Assembly: GCA_965199105.1 (NCBI GenBank)
Contig: CBDAQO010000002.1
Coordinates: 186,001 to 250,000 of the forward strand
Reading direction: 5' to 3'
Origin: LMUY01 sp965199105
GTDB taxonomy: Bacteria > Pseudomonadota > Alphaproteobacteria > Acetobacterales > Acetobacteraceae
Length of the DNA: 64,000 nucleotides
Positions 9,661 through 18,367 of this stretch are shown one piece after another. The position numbers and the translations under genes were made by a program. Every line of letters starts with the position of its first letter. The stretch's first letter is position 1. Under the pieces are notes generated by a model that was not told where the DNA came from, did no database searches, and worked only from the letters and a program-made list of their open reading frames with translations.

Positions 9661-10593
9661 ATGGCACACCACGAAATACCAGCGACGCCGGAGAACATGG
9701 TGCTCGGCTACCTGGACGCGACCACCCCGCCGGTGCTGACGGTGGACTCCGGCGACACGGTGCTGCTGCATTCCTTTCCAGCGGGCGGGCAATCGACCCT
9801 GCCGAACCACCTGCCGATCCCTCCCGCCTACCAGGCGGCGATGGACGCGCTGCCGCCTGGCCCCGGGCCGCACTTCATCACCGGCCCGGTCTATGTGCGC
9901 GGCGCCGCACCCGGCGACGTGTTGCAGGTCGACATCATGGCCGCCAAGCCCAGCATGGACTGGGGGTTCGTCGCCATCCTGCCGCTGCTCGGCACCCTGC
10001 CCGACGAGTTCACCGACTATGAAACCATCCACCCGACCGTCGATCATGCGCGCAACGTGGCGGTGCTGCCTTGGGGCACCGAGCTCGCGATCGAGCCGTT
10101 CTTCGGCATCATCGGCGTGGCCCCGCCCAAGGCGTGGGGCCGCTGTGGCTCGCCCGTGCCGCGCGCGTTCGGCGGCAACATGGACAACAAGGAGCTAAAG
10201 GCGGGCACGACGCTGTACCTGCCGGTGTTCAACGATGGCGCACTGTTCATGGCGGGGGACGGCCACGGCATGCAGGGCGATGGCGAAGTGTGCATCACCG
10301 CGCTCGAAATCGGCCTGTCCGGCACGTTCCGCCTGACCGTCCGCAAGGACCTCGCGTTCGACTTCCCATTCGCCGAGTCGGACACCCACCTGATGTCGAT
10401 CGGCCTGGACGAAGACCTCGACGATGCCGCCAAGCAGGCCGTGCGCGAGATGGTCAAGCATGTCTGCCTGCGCACCAAGCTCTCGCGCAACCACGCCTAC
10501 ATGCTGTGCTCGCTGGCCGGGAACCTGCGGGTGACGCAGCTTGTGGACGGCAACAAGGGCGTCCACATGTTGCTGGACAAGTCACTGTTGTAG
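9661..10593 (+). CDS. Acetamidase/formamidase family hydrolase
   Basis: It hydrolyses short amides to ammonia and a carboxylate. The 310 residues match the FmdA/AmdA fold family, with TVDSGDTVLLHSFPAGG, HFITGPVYVRGAAPGDVLQVDI, the GIIGVAP segment and the metal-region motif GDGHGMQGDGEVC. The ATG at 9661 follows AGGGGAGAC. It closes the sigma-54-headed operon and is convergent with dctA only 13 bases away. Together with UrtABCDE it recalls the FmdA-FmdDEF formamide system described in Methylophilus; the functional parallel is inferred. Confidence 0.88.
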   Translation: MAHHEIPATPENMVLGYLDATTPPVLTVDSGDTVLLHSFPAGGQSTLPNHLPIPPAYQAAMDALPPGPGPHFITGPVYVRGAAPGDVLQVDIMAAKPSMDWGFVAILPLLGTLPDEFTDYETIHPTVDHARNVAVLPWGTELAIEPFFGIIGVAPPKAWGRCGSPVPRAFGGNMDNKELKAGTTLYLPVFNDGALFMAGDGHGMQGDGEVCITALEIGLSGTFRLTVRKDLAFDFPFAESDTHLMSIGLDEDLDDAAKQAVREMVKHVCLRTKLSRNHAYMLCSLAGNLRVTQLVDGNKGVHMLLDKSLL

Positions 10594-10606
10594 GCGCCGA
10601 TTGCTG

Positions 10607-11929
10607 CTACTCGTTCAGCACCTTCGCCGCACGCTCCGCGTCGAACGCTCGCTCCCATTTCGAGACCACGATCGTGGCCACGCCGTTGCCGATAATGTTG
10701 GTGATTGCGCGGGCCGCGTTCGTGAAGCGGTCTACTCCCAGCAGCAGCACGATGCCCGCGACCGGGATTTGGTTCATGGACGCGAGCGTCGCCGCCAGCG
10801 TCACGAAGCCGGCGCCAGCGACACCGGCGGAGCCCTTGGACGTCAGCATCAACACCAGCAGCACCGTGCCCTGTTGCACCAAGGTCAGCGGCGTGTTGGT
10901 CGCCTGGGCGATGAACAATGCGCACATGCCGAGATAGATCGACGTGCCATCCGCGTTGAACGTGTAGCCGGCGGGCATGACCATGCCTACGATCGGTTTG
11001 CCACAGCCCAGCCGCTCCATCTTGGTGATCAATGGCGCCAGCACGGCCTCCGATGAGGACGTTCCTAAGGTGATCAGGATTTCCTCGCGGATGTAGCGCA
11101 GGAACTTGAAGATGCTGAACCCGGCGGCGGCAGAGATCGCACCCAGCACACCCAGCACGAACACGATCGAGACGGCCCAGACCTCCGCGGTCAATTGGGC
11201 CAACTCGAGCAGGCTTCCAATGCCGTAGCGGCCGATGGTGTAGGCCATGGCGCCGAGCGTGCCGATCGGCGCCAGCACCATCACCATGCGCACGATGCCG
11301 AACATGCCCACCAGCAGCAGGTCGATCATGTCGATCAGCGGCCGCGCCTGGTCACGGAAGCGGGCGAGCGCCAGCCCGAACAGCACGCCGAACAGGATCA
11401 CTTGCAGGATGTTGCCCTGCACGAAGGCCTCACCGACGCTGGTGGGGATGATGTTCAACAGGAAGTCGGTGAAGTCGAGATGCTGCGCCGTGGTGGCGTA
11501 GCCGGCCAGCGCGTGCGCATCCAGCGTGGCCGGGTTGATATTCATCCCCCGCCCCGGCCCCAGCACGTCCACCGCCACCACCCCCATCAGCAGCGAGACG
11601 GTGGACACGGCTTCGAAATACAGCAGCGCCTTGACGCCGACGCGGCCCACCTCGTGCAGGTCGCCCATCCGCGCGATCCCGACCACGACGGTGCCGAAGA
11701 TGATCGGCGCCAACGTCATGCGGATCAGCCGCACGAAGCCGTCGCCCAGCGGCTTCAACGCCGCGCCAATGTGCGGGAAATACACCCCAACCAGCACGCC
11801 GACGACGACGGCCACCAGGACCTGCAGCCAGAGCGGACCGAACAGCCCCCGCTTGCGCTCCGGCGTGGCGGAGGGCGGCAGGGGCGCGGGGGCGGCCGCG
11901 TCGCCTGGCAGGGCCTCACCGATGTCCAC
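10607..11929 (-). CDS. dctA: C4-dicarboxylate:cation symporter, DctA family (probable tartrate importer)
   Basis: This is a 440-residue dicarboxylate/amino acid:cation symporter. Diagnostic elements are the serine-rich re-entrant loop LGTSSSEAVL, the GYTFNADGTSIY segment with the NxDG cation site, and LTSKGSAGVAGAGF. An N-terminal proline/alanine-rich extension of about 28 residues precedes the first membrane helix. The start is GTG, six bases after the stop of a D-tartrate dehydratase gene, so the two form one operon. The partner suggests tartrate rather than succinate as a main substrate, which is inference. Confidence 0.92.
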   Translation of the reverse strand: MDIGEALPGDAAAPAPLPPSATPERKRGLFGPLWLQVLVAVVVGVLVGVYFPHIGAALKPLGDGFVRLIRMTLAPIIFGTVVVGIARMGDLHEVGRVGVKALLYFEAVSTVSLLMGVVAVDVLGPGRGMNINPATLDAHALAGYATTAQHLDFTDFLLNIIPTSVGEAFVQGNILQVILFGVLFGLALARFRDQARPLIDMIDLLLVGMFGIVRMVMVLAPIGTLGAMAYTIGRYGIGSLLELAQLTAEVWAVSIVFVLGVLGAISAAAGFSIFKFLRYIREEILITLGTSSSEAVLAPLITKMERLGCGKPIVGMVMPAGYTFNADGTSIYLGMCALFIAQATNTPLTLVQQGTVLLVLMLTSKGSAGVAGAGFVTLAATLASMNQIPVAGIVLLLGVDRFTNAARAITNIIGNGVATIVVSKWERAFDAERAAKVLNE

Positions 11930-11935
11930 GCCGGG

Positions 11936-13096
11936 TCACTCCGCCAGGTCGCGCATGACGCGGATCAGGTCCGCCCTCCCTTCAAACCCGATCCCCGGCA
12001 GATCGGGCATGGTGATGTGGCCATCCTCCACGCGCACGCCGTCCGGAAACCCGCCATAGGGTTGGAACAGGTCGGGGTAACTCTCGTTGCCACCCAGCCC
12101 GAGCCCGGCGGCGATGTTGAGCGACATCTGATGGCCGCCATGCGGGATGCAGCGGCTTGGGGACCAGCCGGCTCCATGGAGCGCTGCCAGGGTGCGCTGA
12201 TACTCGCATAGGCCGTAGGACAGCGCACAGTCGAACTGCAGCCAGTCGCGGTCCGGCCGCATGCCGCCATAGCGCAGCAGGTTGCGGGCGTCCTGGTGGC
12301 TGAACAGGTTCTCGCCCGTGGCCATCGGCGCCGGGTAGAACTCGGCGAGGGCGGCCTGCAACGCGTAATCCAGCGGGTCACCGGCTTCCTCGTACCAAAA
12401 TAGCGGGTAATCGCGCAGCAGCTTGGCATAGGCGATCGCCTCCTCCAGCGTCAGCCGCCCGTTGGCGTCCACGGCCAGGCGGGCCTTGCCGTCGAGCTCC
12501 GCCAGCACACCCTCGATGCGAGAGCGATCCTCGGCGAGGCCGTTGCCGATCTTCATCTTCACCACGGTGTAGCCGCGGTCCAGGTAGCTGCGCATCTCGG
12601 CGCGGAGCTGCTCCACGCCCTTGCCGGGGTAGTAGTAGCCCCCGGCCGCGTAGACGAAAACGCGCGGGTCCGCCTGGCGGCCATGGCGCTCGGCGAGCAG
12701 GCGGAACAGCGGCTTGCCGGCAATCTTGGCCACCGCGTCCCACACCGCCATGTCGATGGTGCCGACCGCGACCGAGCGCTCGCCGTGGCCGCCGGGCTTT
12801 TCGTTCTTCATCAGCGCGGCCCAGATGCGGTCCGGGTCGAGGGTGTCGCCCGCCGCATCGAGCAGCGATCGCGGGTCCGCCTCCAGCAGCCGCGGCGCGA
12901 ACCGCTCCCGGATCAGGCCGCCCTGCCCGTAGCGACCGTTGGAGTTGAAGCCGTAGCCGATCACGGTGCGGCCATCGCGCACCACGTCGGTGACCACTGC
13001 GACGAGCGACAGTGTCATCTTGGAGAAGTCGATGTAGGCGTTGGCGATCGACGAGGCGATCGGCGCCGTCACTTCACGGACGTCCACGATGCGCAT
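11936..13096 (-). CDS. tarD: D(-)-tartrate dehydratase (enolase superfamily)
   Basis: It dehydrates D-tartrate to oxaloacetate. The 386 residues closely resemble the Bradyrhizobium japonicum enzyme as I recall it, including GYGFNSNGRYGQGGLIRERF, YAAGGYYYPGK and SRCIPHGGHQMSLNIAAGLG. Active-site features are the KMK pair at 180-182, metal ligands in VDANG (210), WYEE (236) and TGEN (262), and His319 in IPHG. The ATG at 13096 is preceded by GGAGGA; an upstream in-frame start at 13216 would add a non-conserved 40 residues. It is co-transcribed with dctA. Confidence 0.93.
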   Translation of the reverse strand: MRIVDVREVTAPIASSIANAYIDFSKMTLSLVAVVTDVVRDGRTVIGYGFNSNGRYGQGGLIRERFAPRLLEADPRSLLDAAGDTLDPDRIWAALMKNEKPGGHGERSVAVGTIDMAVWDAVAKIAGKPLFRLLAERHGRQADPRVFVYAAGGYYYPGKGVEQLRAEMRSYLDRGYTVVKMKIGNGLAEDRSRIEGVLAELDGKARLAVDANGRLTLEEAIAYAKLLRDYPLFWYEEAGDPLDYALQAALAEFYPAPMATGENLFSHQDARNLLRYGGMRPDRDWLQFDCALSYGLCEYQRTLAALHGAGWSPSRCIPHGGHQMSLNIAAGLGLGGNESYPDLFQPYGGFPDGVRVEDGHITMPDLPGIGFEGRADLIRVMRDLAE

Positions 13097-13328
13097 GCTT
13101 CCTCCAGCATTGATTGACGCCAGCATGCCGTCGGGCGGGGCGCTCCGGCCAATGACAATCGCTTTTAGAACGCATGCGGGCCGGCATGACGCTGGCCCGG
13201 CGATCTTCGCTACCACGTGACCCGATTTTCAGCTATATTGCTACCTTGCAGCGCGCCGGTCCTTTGATTGGTGAGCTGAGACACGGGTTTCGCCTCGGCT
13301 CAATCATCACGGGACAGGAGACGTCGTT

Positions 13329-13892
13329 ATGCTGCACGACCTGAAGCGGCGCGGTGCCTTGGCGCTCGCGGCCTTGCCGATCGGCATCGCGCTCACGCGG
13401 CCGGCCCAGGCGGAGGAAAAGCCAGCAGGCAGCCCACCCGTCACTTTTGACGTTTGGATCCAGGCCGCCGCGCTGGGCCAGACCTACTCCGATTGCCTTG
13501 ATCGGCTCGACTTTGAAGGCCTCGGCAAGATCTTCACTGCGGACGCGACGTATGACTACGCACCCGGCGCGGTCAAAGTCGGGCGCGTGGCCATCGCCGA
13601 GTTCCTCAAGGGCGCACTGGTCACCCAGGCGCGCACCATCCATTTCGTGAGCGCGCCCGCCGTCTCCGCCGGAACGGAGCCGGGCACCTACACGTCCTGG
13701 ATGTCGGTCATGGCCCGACACGAGGGCAAGAACGGCCAGAACCACACGGTGTATGGCCGTTATGTCGACCTGCTGCAGCCCGATGCGGCCTCGGGTGCCC
13801 TGCTGATCGCGCGCCGCAAGGTGTTCACGCAGATCGCGGAGGGTGCGGGCGCGGACAACCCGCGCTACTGGTTGGACCGGGGCGCCGCCTAA
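13329..13892 (+). CDS. Exported NTF2/SnoaL-like protein of unknown function
   Basis: The product has 187 residues, with a signal peptide of about 29 (KRRGALALAALPIGIAL to AQA). The body resembles the SnoaL-like polyketide cyclase/NTF2 fold: a cone-shaped small domain with DCLDRLDFEGLGKIFTADATYDY and a later MARHEGKNG-HTVYGRYVD. An ACAGGAG precedes the ATG. It is divergent from tarD across 232 bases, and a 105-bp repeat element lies downstream. No catalytic assignment can be made; the fold call is by pattern and moderately sure. Confidence 0.7.
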   Translation: MLHDLKRRGALALAALPIGIALTRPAQAEEKPAGSPPVTFDVWIQAAALGQTYSDCLDRLDFEGLGKIFTADATYDYAPGAVKVGRVAIAEFLKGALVTQARTIHFVSAPAVSAGTEPGTYTSWMSVMARHEGKNGQNHTVYGRYVDLLQPDAASGALLIARRKVFTQIAEGAGADNPRYWLDRGAA

Positions 13893-13934
13893 CGCGGGGC
13901 CACCCATTGAGCCCCACCCACCGGGTTGCGCGAC

Positions 13935-14039
13935 TAGACCAAGACCGGCTCAGATAGGGTCGCCGGTCATGGTCTAGCTCTTTGTTTCGGCGAGCATGTT
14001 TACCAATCAAGCGACTTCACTTGATGCGGTCATGCTCTA
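13935..14039. repeat. 105-bp two-hairpin dispersed element, copy A
   Basis: The ends are TAGACCA (13935-13941) and TGCTCTA (14033-14039). The left half folds as a hairpin: TAGACCA with TGGTCTA (13970-13976) and, inside it, ACCGGC with GCCGGT. The right half holds ATCAAG (14006-14011), an 8-base loop and CTTGAT (14020-14025). The centre contains GGCGAGCAT. A second copy of the same length is at 29368-29472; the central block matches in sequence while the arms differ but keep pairing. The right end supplies the TAG stop of the minus-strand gene ending at 14037. Confidence 0.8.
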
Positions 14040-14825
14040 GCGGCTGCTGGCGCGAGCCTGGGGTGCCATGCCGATCGGGGGCACATCGGCCGTCATCCCG
14101 GCCAGCACCTCGGCCACATGGCGCACGGCGACCGGGCTGCCCTCGCGCGACAGCCGCCCCGCCATGTTCAGCAGGCAGCCGAGATCTCCCGACAGCAGCA
14201 GGTCGGCGCCGGATGCGGTGATGTCCCGCGTCTTGTCGGACACCATGCGGGCGGAAATCTCCGGGTATTTCACGCAGAACGTGCCGCCGAAGCCGCAGCA
14301 GAGCTCGGGATCGCCCATCTCGGTGAGATCGAGTCCGGCTACCGTCGAAAGCAGGCTGCGTGGCTGCCGTTTGATGCCCAACTCGCGCAGGCCGGAGCAC
14401 GCGTCATGGTAGGTGGCCCTCGCGGGACAGGACGCCGCCACGCGATCCACACCCATCACATCCACCAGGAAAGACACCAGTTCATGCGTCCGGTCGGCAA
14501 GCGCCTGCGCTTGGCCGCGCAGATTGGGGTCGTTGTCGAACAGTCCGGGCAGGTGGTGGGACAGCATGCCGCCGCATGATCCGGAGGGCACCACCACGTA
14601 ATCGTAGCCGCCGAACGCCTCGATGATCCCGCGCGCGATCTCCCGGGCGGTGGCGCGATCGCCGCTGTTATAGGCCGGCTGACCGCAACAGGTCTGTGCG
14701 CGCGGCACCTCGACGTGACATCCGGCCGCCTCCAGCAGGCGGATGGCGGCGAACCCCACCGTCGGGCGATAGAGGTCCACCAGGCACGTCACGAATAGCG
14801 CCACCCGTGGCGGGGCGTTCAACAT
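14037..14825 (-). CDS. lldE: LutA/LldE-type Fe-S oxidoreductase subunit (CCG domains)
   Basis: This family is the cysteine-rich subunit of the LutABC L-lactate oxidation complex. The 262 residues show two CCG-type domains: CLVDLYRPTVGFA with TCCGQPAYNSGD, then YHDACSGLRELG with CCGFGGTFCVKYPE. I used the ATG at 14825, which begins MLNAPPRVALFVTC; the longer frame to 14909 runs into the upstream gene. It follows the TimA-like gene by 11 bases. LutB and LutC partners are not in this window, so it may be an orphan or have partners elsewhere. Its stop TAG is the end of repeat copy A. Confidence 0.87.
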   Translation of the reverse strand: MLNAPPRVALFVTCLVDLYRPTVGFAAIRLLEAAGCHVEVPRAQTCCGQPAYNSGDRATAREIARGIIEAFGGYDYVVVPSGSCGGMLSHHLPGLFDNDPNLRGQAQALADRTHELVSFLVDVMGVDRVAASCPARATYHDACSGLRELGIKRQPRSLLSTVAGLDLTEMGDPELCCGFGGTFCVKYPEISARMVSDKTRDITASGADLLLSGDLGCLLNMAGRLSREGSPVAVRHVAEVLAGMTADVPPIGMAPQARASSR

Positions 14826-14836
14826 GGTCGTCGCCG

Positions 14837-15499
14837 CTAAGCCGAACGCGCCTGCGCCAGCCGCCAAGTCGGGTCGTTGCGCACCGCCAAGTCCCGCAGG
14901 AAGCTCCACACGTCCCGCAGCTCGGTCACCGCGTCCGCCCCAGCGACGACCCGGCCGTCCTTGTCGAGCGTCTGGCTGATTTGGTCCGACACGAAGCGCA
15001 CGGTGATTTCGGCCATGGTGCCGTTAAGCACCGCCTCCTCGATCACCGCCTCATGCACGCCACGGATTTCGCTGGTCTGCCGCTCCCCCGCCACTTCCCG
15101 CGACTTGATCACGTCCTCGAACACGGCAAAGGTCTGCACGGTGAGCAGCGGGCGCAGCGCCTCCCGATTGCCGGCGGCGAACTCGGTGACGATGAGGCGG
15201 AACGCGGCCTCGGCCCCGGCCAGGAAGCGCTCGGGGTCGAACGCCGGGTCAGCCCGGGTAATGCGGGCGAGCGTCTGGCCGACGCTGCTGTCCTGCTCGG
15301 GCACGGTGCGGGCGGCGGAGGCGGGCGCTTCGGCCTTGCCCTCGATCACTGGGCCAGCCGGGCGGCCAGCCGGGCGTGCCGGGCCCTGGCTTGGCTCGAA
15401 GCCATCCCGGCGGCCGAGGATGCTGCGCAGCCGCAACACCAAAAAGGCTGCAATCATGCCAAACAACACGAGGTCGATCGGGAAACCACCAGCACCCAT
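14837..15499 (-). CDS. Tim44-like/TimA membrane-anchored protein
   Basis: The product has 220 residues: an N-terminal membrane segment (IDLVLFGMIAAFLVLRL), a low-complexity A/P/G linker, and a C-terminal Tim44-like domain from about residue 80 (FDPERFLAGAEAAFRLIVTEFAAGNREALRPLLT, split here only by family blocks). Alphaproteobacterial TimA proteins sit in the inner membrane and are often encoded beside secB, which is the case here. The ATG at 15499 is preceded by AGGAGTG and preferred over 15520. Confidence 0.8.
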   Translation of the reverse strand: MGAGGFPIDLVLFGMIAAFLVLRLRSILGRRDGFEPSQGPARPAGRPAGPVIEGKAEAPASAARTVPEQDSSVGQTLARITRADPAFDPERFLAGAEAAFRLIVTEFAAGNREALRPLLTVQTFAVFEDVIKSREVAGERQTSEIRGVHEAVIEEAVLNGTMAEITVRFVSDQISQTLDKDGRVVAGADAVTELRDVWSFLRDLAVRNDPTWRLAQARSA

Positions 15500-15622
15500 C
15501 ACAGCCACTCCTGTTCCCACTTCAGATGGGCCTCGGCGACGCTACCACAACACACGTGAAGACGCTCTAAACGCCGGCCGTGGATTTGCCGACCGCCGCC
15601 CGCTCGGCTACGGGATGGCGGC

Positions 15623-16177
15623 ATGATCCTCCTGCGCCACGGTCAGAGCGAATTCAACCTCCACTTCACGGCGACCCGCAAGGACCCGGGAATCATCGAC
15701 CCGGTGTTGACCGAGCTCGGGCGCGAACAGGCGGAGCAGGCGGCGGCCGAGCTGCACCACGAGGGCATCACCCGCATCATCGCCTCGCCCTACACTCGCG
15801 CGCTGCAAACCGCCGCCCCGCTGGCCCGGCGGCTCGGCCTGCCCGTGCTGGTGAACGTCGCGGTGCGGGAGCGTTACGCCTTCAAGTGCGACGTCGGTAG
15901 CACGGTGGCGGACCTGCGCGAGCAATGGCCCGGGCACGACTTTTCGGCGCTCGATGACGTCTGGTGGCCGACGGAGAACGAGCCGGCCGAGCACGTGATC
16001 GCCCGCGCCAACCAGTTCCGCACCGAAATGGCGGCCGACCCGGACTGGCAGCACACCCTGGTGGTGAGCCATTGGGGCTTCATCATCGCGCTGACCAACC
16101 GCAGCATGGAGAACGGCACCTGGCTGCGCTGCGACCCGCGCGAGCCGGCGCCGGCGGAGATCGTCTGGCGGCGCTAG
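15623..16177 (+). CDS. Histidine phosphatase (phosphoglycerate mutase-like) family protein
   Basis: The enzyme has 184 residues with the RHG phosphohistidine motif at residues 5-7 (LLRHGQSEFN), the second-site arginine in ASPYTRALQTA, and the late histidine in VVSHWGF. These are the expected catalytic residues of a two-histidine phosphatase. The substrate is unknown. It sits between the divergent timA-like gene and secB, ending 60 bases before secB with a separate ribosome site for the latter. Confidence 0.88.
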   Translation: MILLRHGQSEFNLHFTATRKDPGIIDPVLTELGREQAEQAAAELHHEGITRIIASPYTRALQTAAPLARRLGLPVLVNVAVRERYAFKCDVGSTVADLREQWPGHDFSALDDVWWPTENEPAEHVIARANQFRTEMAADPDWQHTLVVSHWGFIIALTNRSMENGTWLRCDPREPAPAEIVWRR

Positions 16178-16237
16178 CGGGGTGGCGCCCACCGTGCTAC
16201 CGCGCGCCGACGTGTAGCACGACCAGGAGCAGCCGCC

Positions 16238-16750
16238 ATGTCCGAGACCACACCTGCGCCCCAAGGCCTCACCCCGCCGCCCAACGGCGCCCAGGCCAAG
16301 CCGCCACTGGTCGTGAACATCCAGTTCGTGAAGGATTTGTCGTTCGAGGTGCCGGCCGCGCCGGACATCTTCACCACGCTGCGCTCGCAGCCCAACGTGC
16401 AGATCAACCTCGACGTGCAGGCGCGGCGGCTGGAGGACGACAAGAACATCTTTGAGGTCGTGCTGGTGGTGAAGGCGGAGGCAACCGAGCCGAAGGAGGA
16501 CCAGCCCCGCGTCGTGTTCATCGCCGAGCTGTCCTACGCCGGCGTGTTCACCCTCTCAGGCATGCCGGACAACGCGCTCGAGCCGATCCTGCTGATCGAG
16601 TGCCCGCGGCTGCTGTTCCCCTACGCCCGCAACATCCTGTCCGACATCACGCGCGAGGGTGGGTTCCCCCCGGTGCTGCTGCAGCCGATCGACTTCGTGG
16701 CGCTGTGGCAGTCGCGCAAGCAAAGCAGCCGGCCGATCGCCAACGTCTAG
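16238..16750 (+). CDS. secB: Protein-export chaperone SecB
   Basis: The SecB tetramer binds unfolded preproteins and hands them to SecA. The 170 residues show the family blocks INIQFVKDLSFEVP-like (VNIQFVKDLSFEVPAAPD), VVLVVKAEA, VFIAELSYAGVF, and the C-terminal ECPRLLFPYARNILSDITREGGFPPVLLQPIDF (given here as conserved blocks around PRLLFPYARNI and GGFPPVLLQPIDF). AGGAGC precedes the ATG. The N-terminal 18 residues are a Pro-rich extension common in alphaproteobacteria. Confidence 0.96.
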   Translation: MSETTPAPQGLTPPPNGAQAKPPLVVNIQFVKDLSFEVPAAPDIFTTLRSQPNVQINLDVQARRLEDDKNIFEVVLVVKAEATEPKEDQPRVVFIAELSYAGVFTLSGMPDNALEPILLIECPRLLFPYARNILSDITREGGFPPVLLQPIDFVALWQSRKQSSRPIANV

Positions 16751-16772
16751 GGAGTAGGTCGCCTTAGCTTCT

Positions 16773-16794
16773 CCTCTCTCGCGGGCGGGAGAGG
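16773..16794. terminator. Weak hairpin between convergent secB and rraA-like genes
   Basis: CCTCTC (16773-16778) pairs with GAGAGG (16789-16794) across a 10-base G-rich loop. There is no T-run on either side, so a rho-independent terminator is not certain. It occupies the short space between two convergent genes and resembles the arms of the much better terminator at 44416. Confidence 0.4.
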
Positions 16795-16807
16795 GCTATG
16801 CGGACAC

Positions 16808-17500
16808 CTAGTGGATTTCGCCTGAGCGGAGCACGGCCTCGCGCAGCTTGGCGGGGGTGAACGCCGGGTCGGCGCAGACGTCCAGGATCACTTTTTCGCG
16901 CCGTGCCACCAGGTCGATGGCGGCCGGCAGCTGGCGCACCGCGTCCGCCGGGATCACCACGGCGCCGTGGGCGTCGGCGTGTACCACGTCGTCATGGGCG
17001 CAGTTCATGCCGAACACGTTCACGGGCTGGCCGAAGCCTACCATGTGCACGTGCGCGTGGCTCGGCCCCACCTTGCCGGCCACGATCTGGAAGCCCGGCG
17101 CCAGCATCGCGGTGTCACGGAACGAGCCGTTGGTGACGCAGCCGAGCGCGCCCAGCGCCTTGTGGACGGTCGAGTGCACCTCGCCCCACCAGGCGCCGTA
17201 GCCGGGCTCGTCGTCCAGGTCCTGCAGCACGACCACGCTCGGCATCTCGGCGGCGCCCACGTAGTCGTACCAGTCGAGCCGGTCGGCGGGCGGGCTGCGC
17301 GGCGCCTCCTTGGCACGGATGAAGCCCACCCGGGCCAGGCCCACGATCGGCTTGCCCTCCGGCACGGCGGCCACCATCGCCCCGGTGGTGAACCCGATTG
17401 CCCGCCGGCCCGGCGCGATCAGCTCGAGGCCGTTGCAGATGGTCGGCGTGTCCCAGACCGCCAGCGCCTCCAGGTCTTCGCCTGTGAATGGATAGGCCAT
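16808..17500 (-). CDS. RraA-like / HMG-aldolase family protein
   Basis: The 230-residue protein belongs to the RraA/4-hydroxy-4-methyl-2-oxoglutarate aldolase fold family: DTPTICNGLE near the start, GCVTNGSFRD, and the metal/substrate-region HADAHGAVVIPADAV. Members include regulators of RNase E and aldolases acting on pyruvate adducts; the two are hard to tell apart from sequence. The ATG at 17500 follows a GGGGGGAAG site, and the longer frame to 17683 overlaps the divergent racemase promoter. Function beyond the family is not claimed. Confidence 0.82.
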   Translation of the reverse strand: MAYPFTGEDLEALAVWDTPTICNGLELIAPGRRAIGFTTGAMVAAVPEGKPIVGLARVGFIRAKEAPRSPPADRLDWYDYVGAAEMPSVVVLQDLDDEPGYGAWWGEVHSTVHKALGALGCVTNGSFRDTAMLAPGFQIVAGKVGPSHAHVHMVGFGQPVNVFGMNCAHDDVVHADAHGAVVIPADAVRQLPAAIDLVARREKVILDVCADPAFTPAKLREAVLRSGEIH

Positions 17501-17582
17501 GCTTCCCCCCTTGGTCTTCCAAGCGCAGCATCGTCCGGCCGCGCACTGGCGACAAGCCGCCGGCGTGGACGGGAGAGCGAAG

Positions 17583-18296
17583 GTGATCGCACGCGGCGGG
17601 CAGTCGGTGTATGGCGCGGCGCTGGGCATCCTGATGCTGGAGGCGCGCTTCGCCCGCGTGCCCGGCGACATGGGGAACGCCACTACCTGGCCGTTCCCCG
17701 TGCATTACCGCGTGGTGCGCGGCGCCAGCCCGGAGCGCGTGGTGCTGGGCGGGGCGGAGGGGTTGCTCGCCAGCTTCCTGGCCGCCGCGGACGAGCTGGT
17801 GGCGATGGGCGCGAGCGTGCTCACCACCAATTGCGGCTTCCTGGCGCCGTTTCAGCGCGAGCTGGCCGCCCACACCGGCTGCCCGGTGGCGGCGAGCGCG
17901 CTGATGCAAGTGCCCTGGGTGCAGGCGACGCTGCCGCCGGGCCGCCGGGTGGGCGTGATCACCATTTCCGCCGCCACCCTCACGCCGCACCACCTGAGCG
18001 CGGCCGGCGTGCCCGCGGACACGCCGGTGGCGGGCTGCGAGACCGGGAGCGAGCTGTTCCCGGTCCTGATCCAGGCCGCGCGCGCCGACCTCGACACCGC
18101 GGCGGCCGAGCGGGACGTGCTGGCGGCGGCGTCCCGCCTGGTCGCCTCGCACCCCGGCCTCGGCGCCATCGTGCTGGAATGCACCAACATGCCGCCCTAC
18201 GCCGCCGCCGTGGCCGCAACGACCGGGCTGCCGGTGTTCGATATCGTGACCCTGGTGCATTGGCTGCACGGGGCGGCGCGTCCCCGGCGGTTTTAG
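17583..18296 (+). CDS. Aspartate/glutamate/hydantoin racemase-like protein
   Basis: The 237-residue protein has the two cysteine motifs expected of cofactor-independent racemases: TTNCGFL near residue 82 and LECTNMPPYA near residue 200. Substrate is unknown. I chose the GTG at 17583, preceded by GGGAGAG, instead of the ATG at 17499, because the extra 28 residues are not family-like and would overlap the start of the divergent RraA-like gene. It is followed after 71 bases by an SDR gene on the same strand. Confidence 0.82.
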   Translation: MIARGGQSVYGAALGILMLEARFARVPGDMGNATTWPFPVHYRVVRGASPERVVLGGAEGLLASFLAAADELVAMGASVLTTNCGFLAPFQRELAAHTGCPVAASALMQVPWVQATLPPGRRVGVITISAATLTPHHLSAAGVPADTPVAGCETGSELFPVLIQAARADLDTAAAERDVLAAASRLVASHPGLGAIVLECTNMPPYAAAVAATTGLPVFDIVTLVHWLHGAARPRRF

Positions 18297-18367
18297 CCGT
18301 CCCGCCCGCCGCGCCCGCTCCCATATAGCACGTGACCACCACGACCTTGACCGAGGATTGCCGCGCC

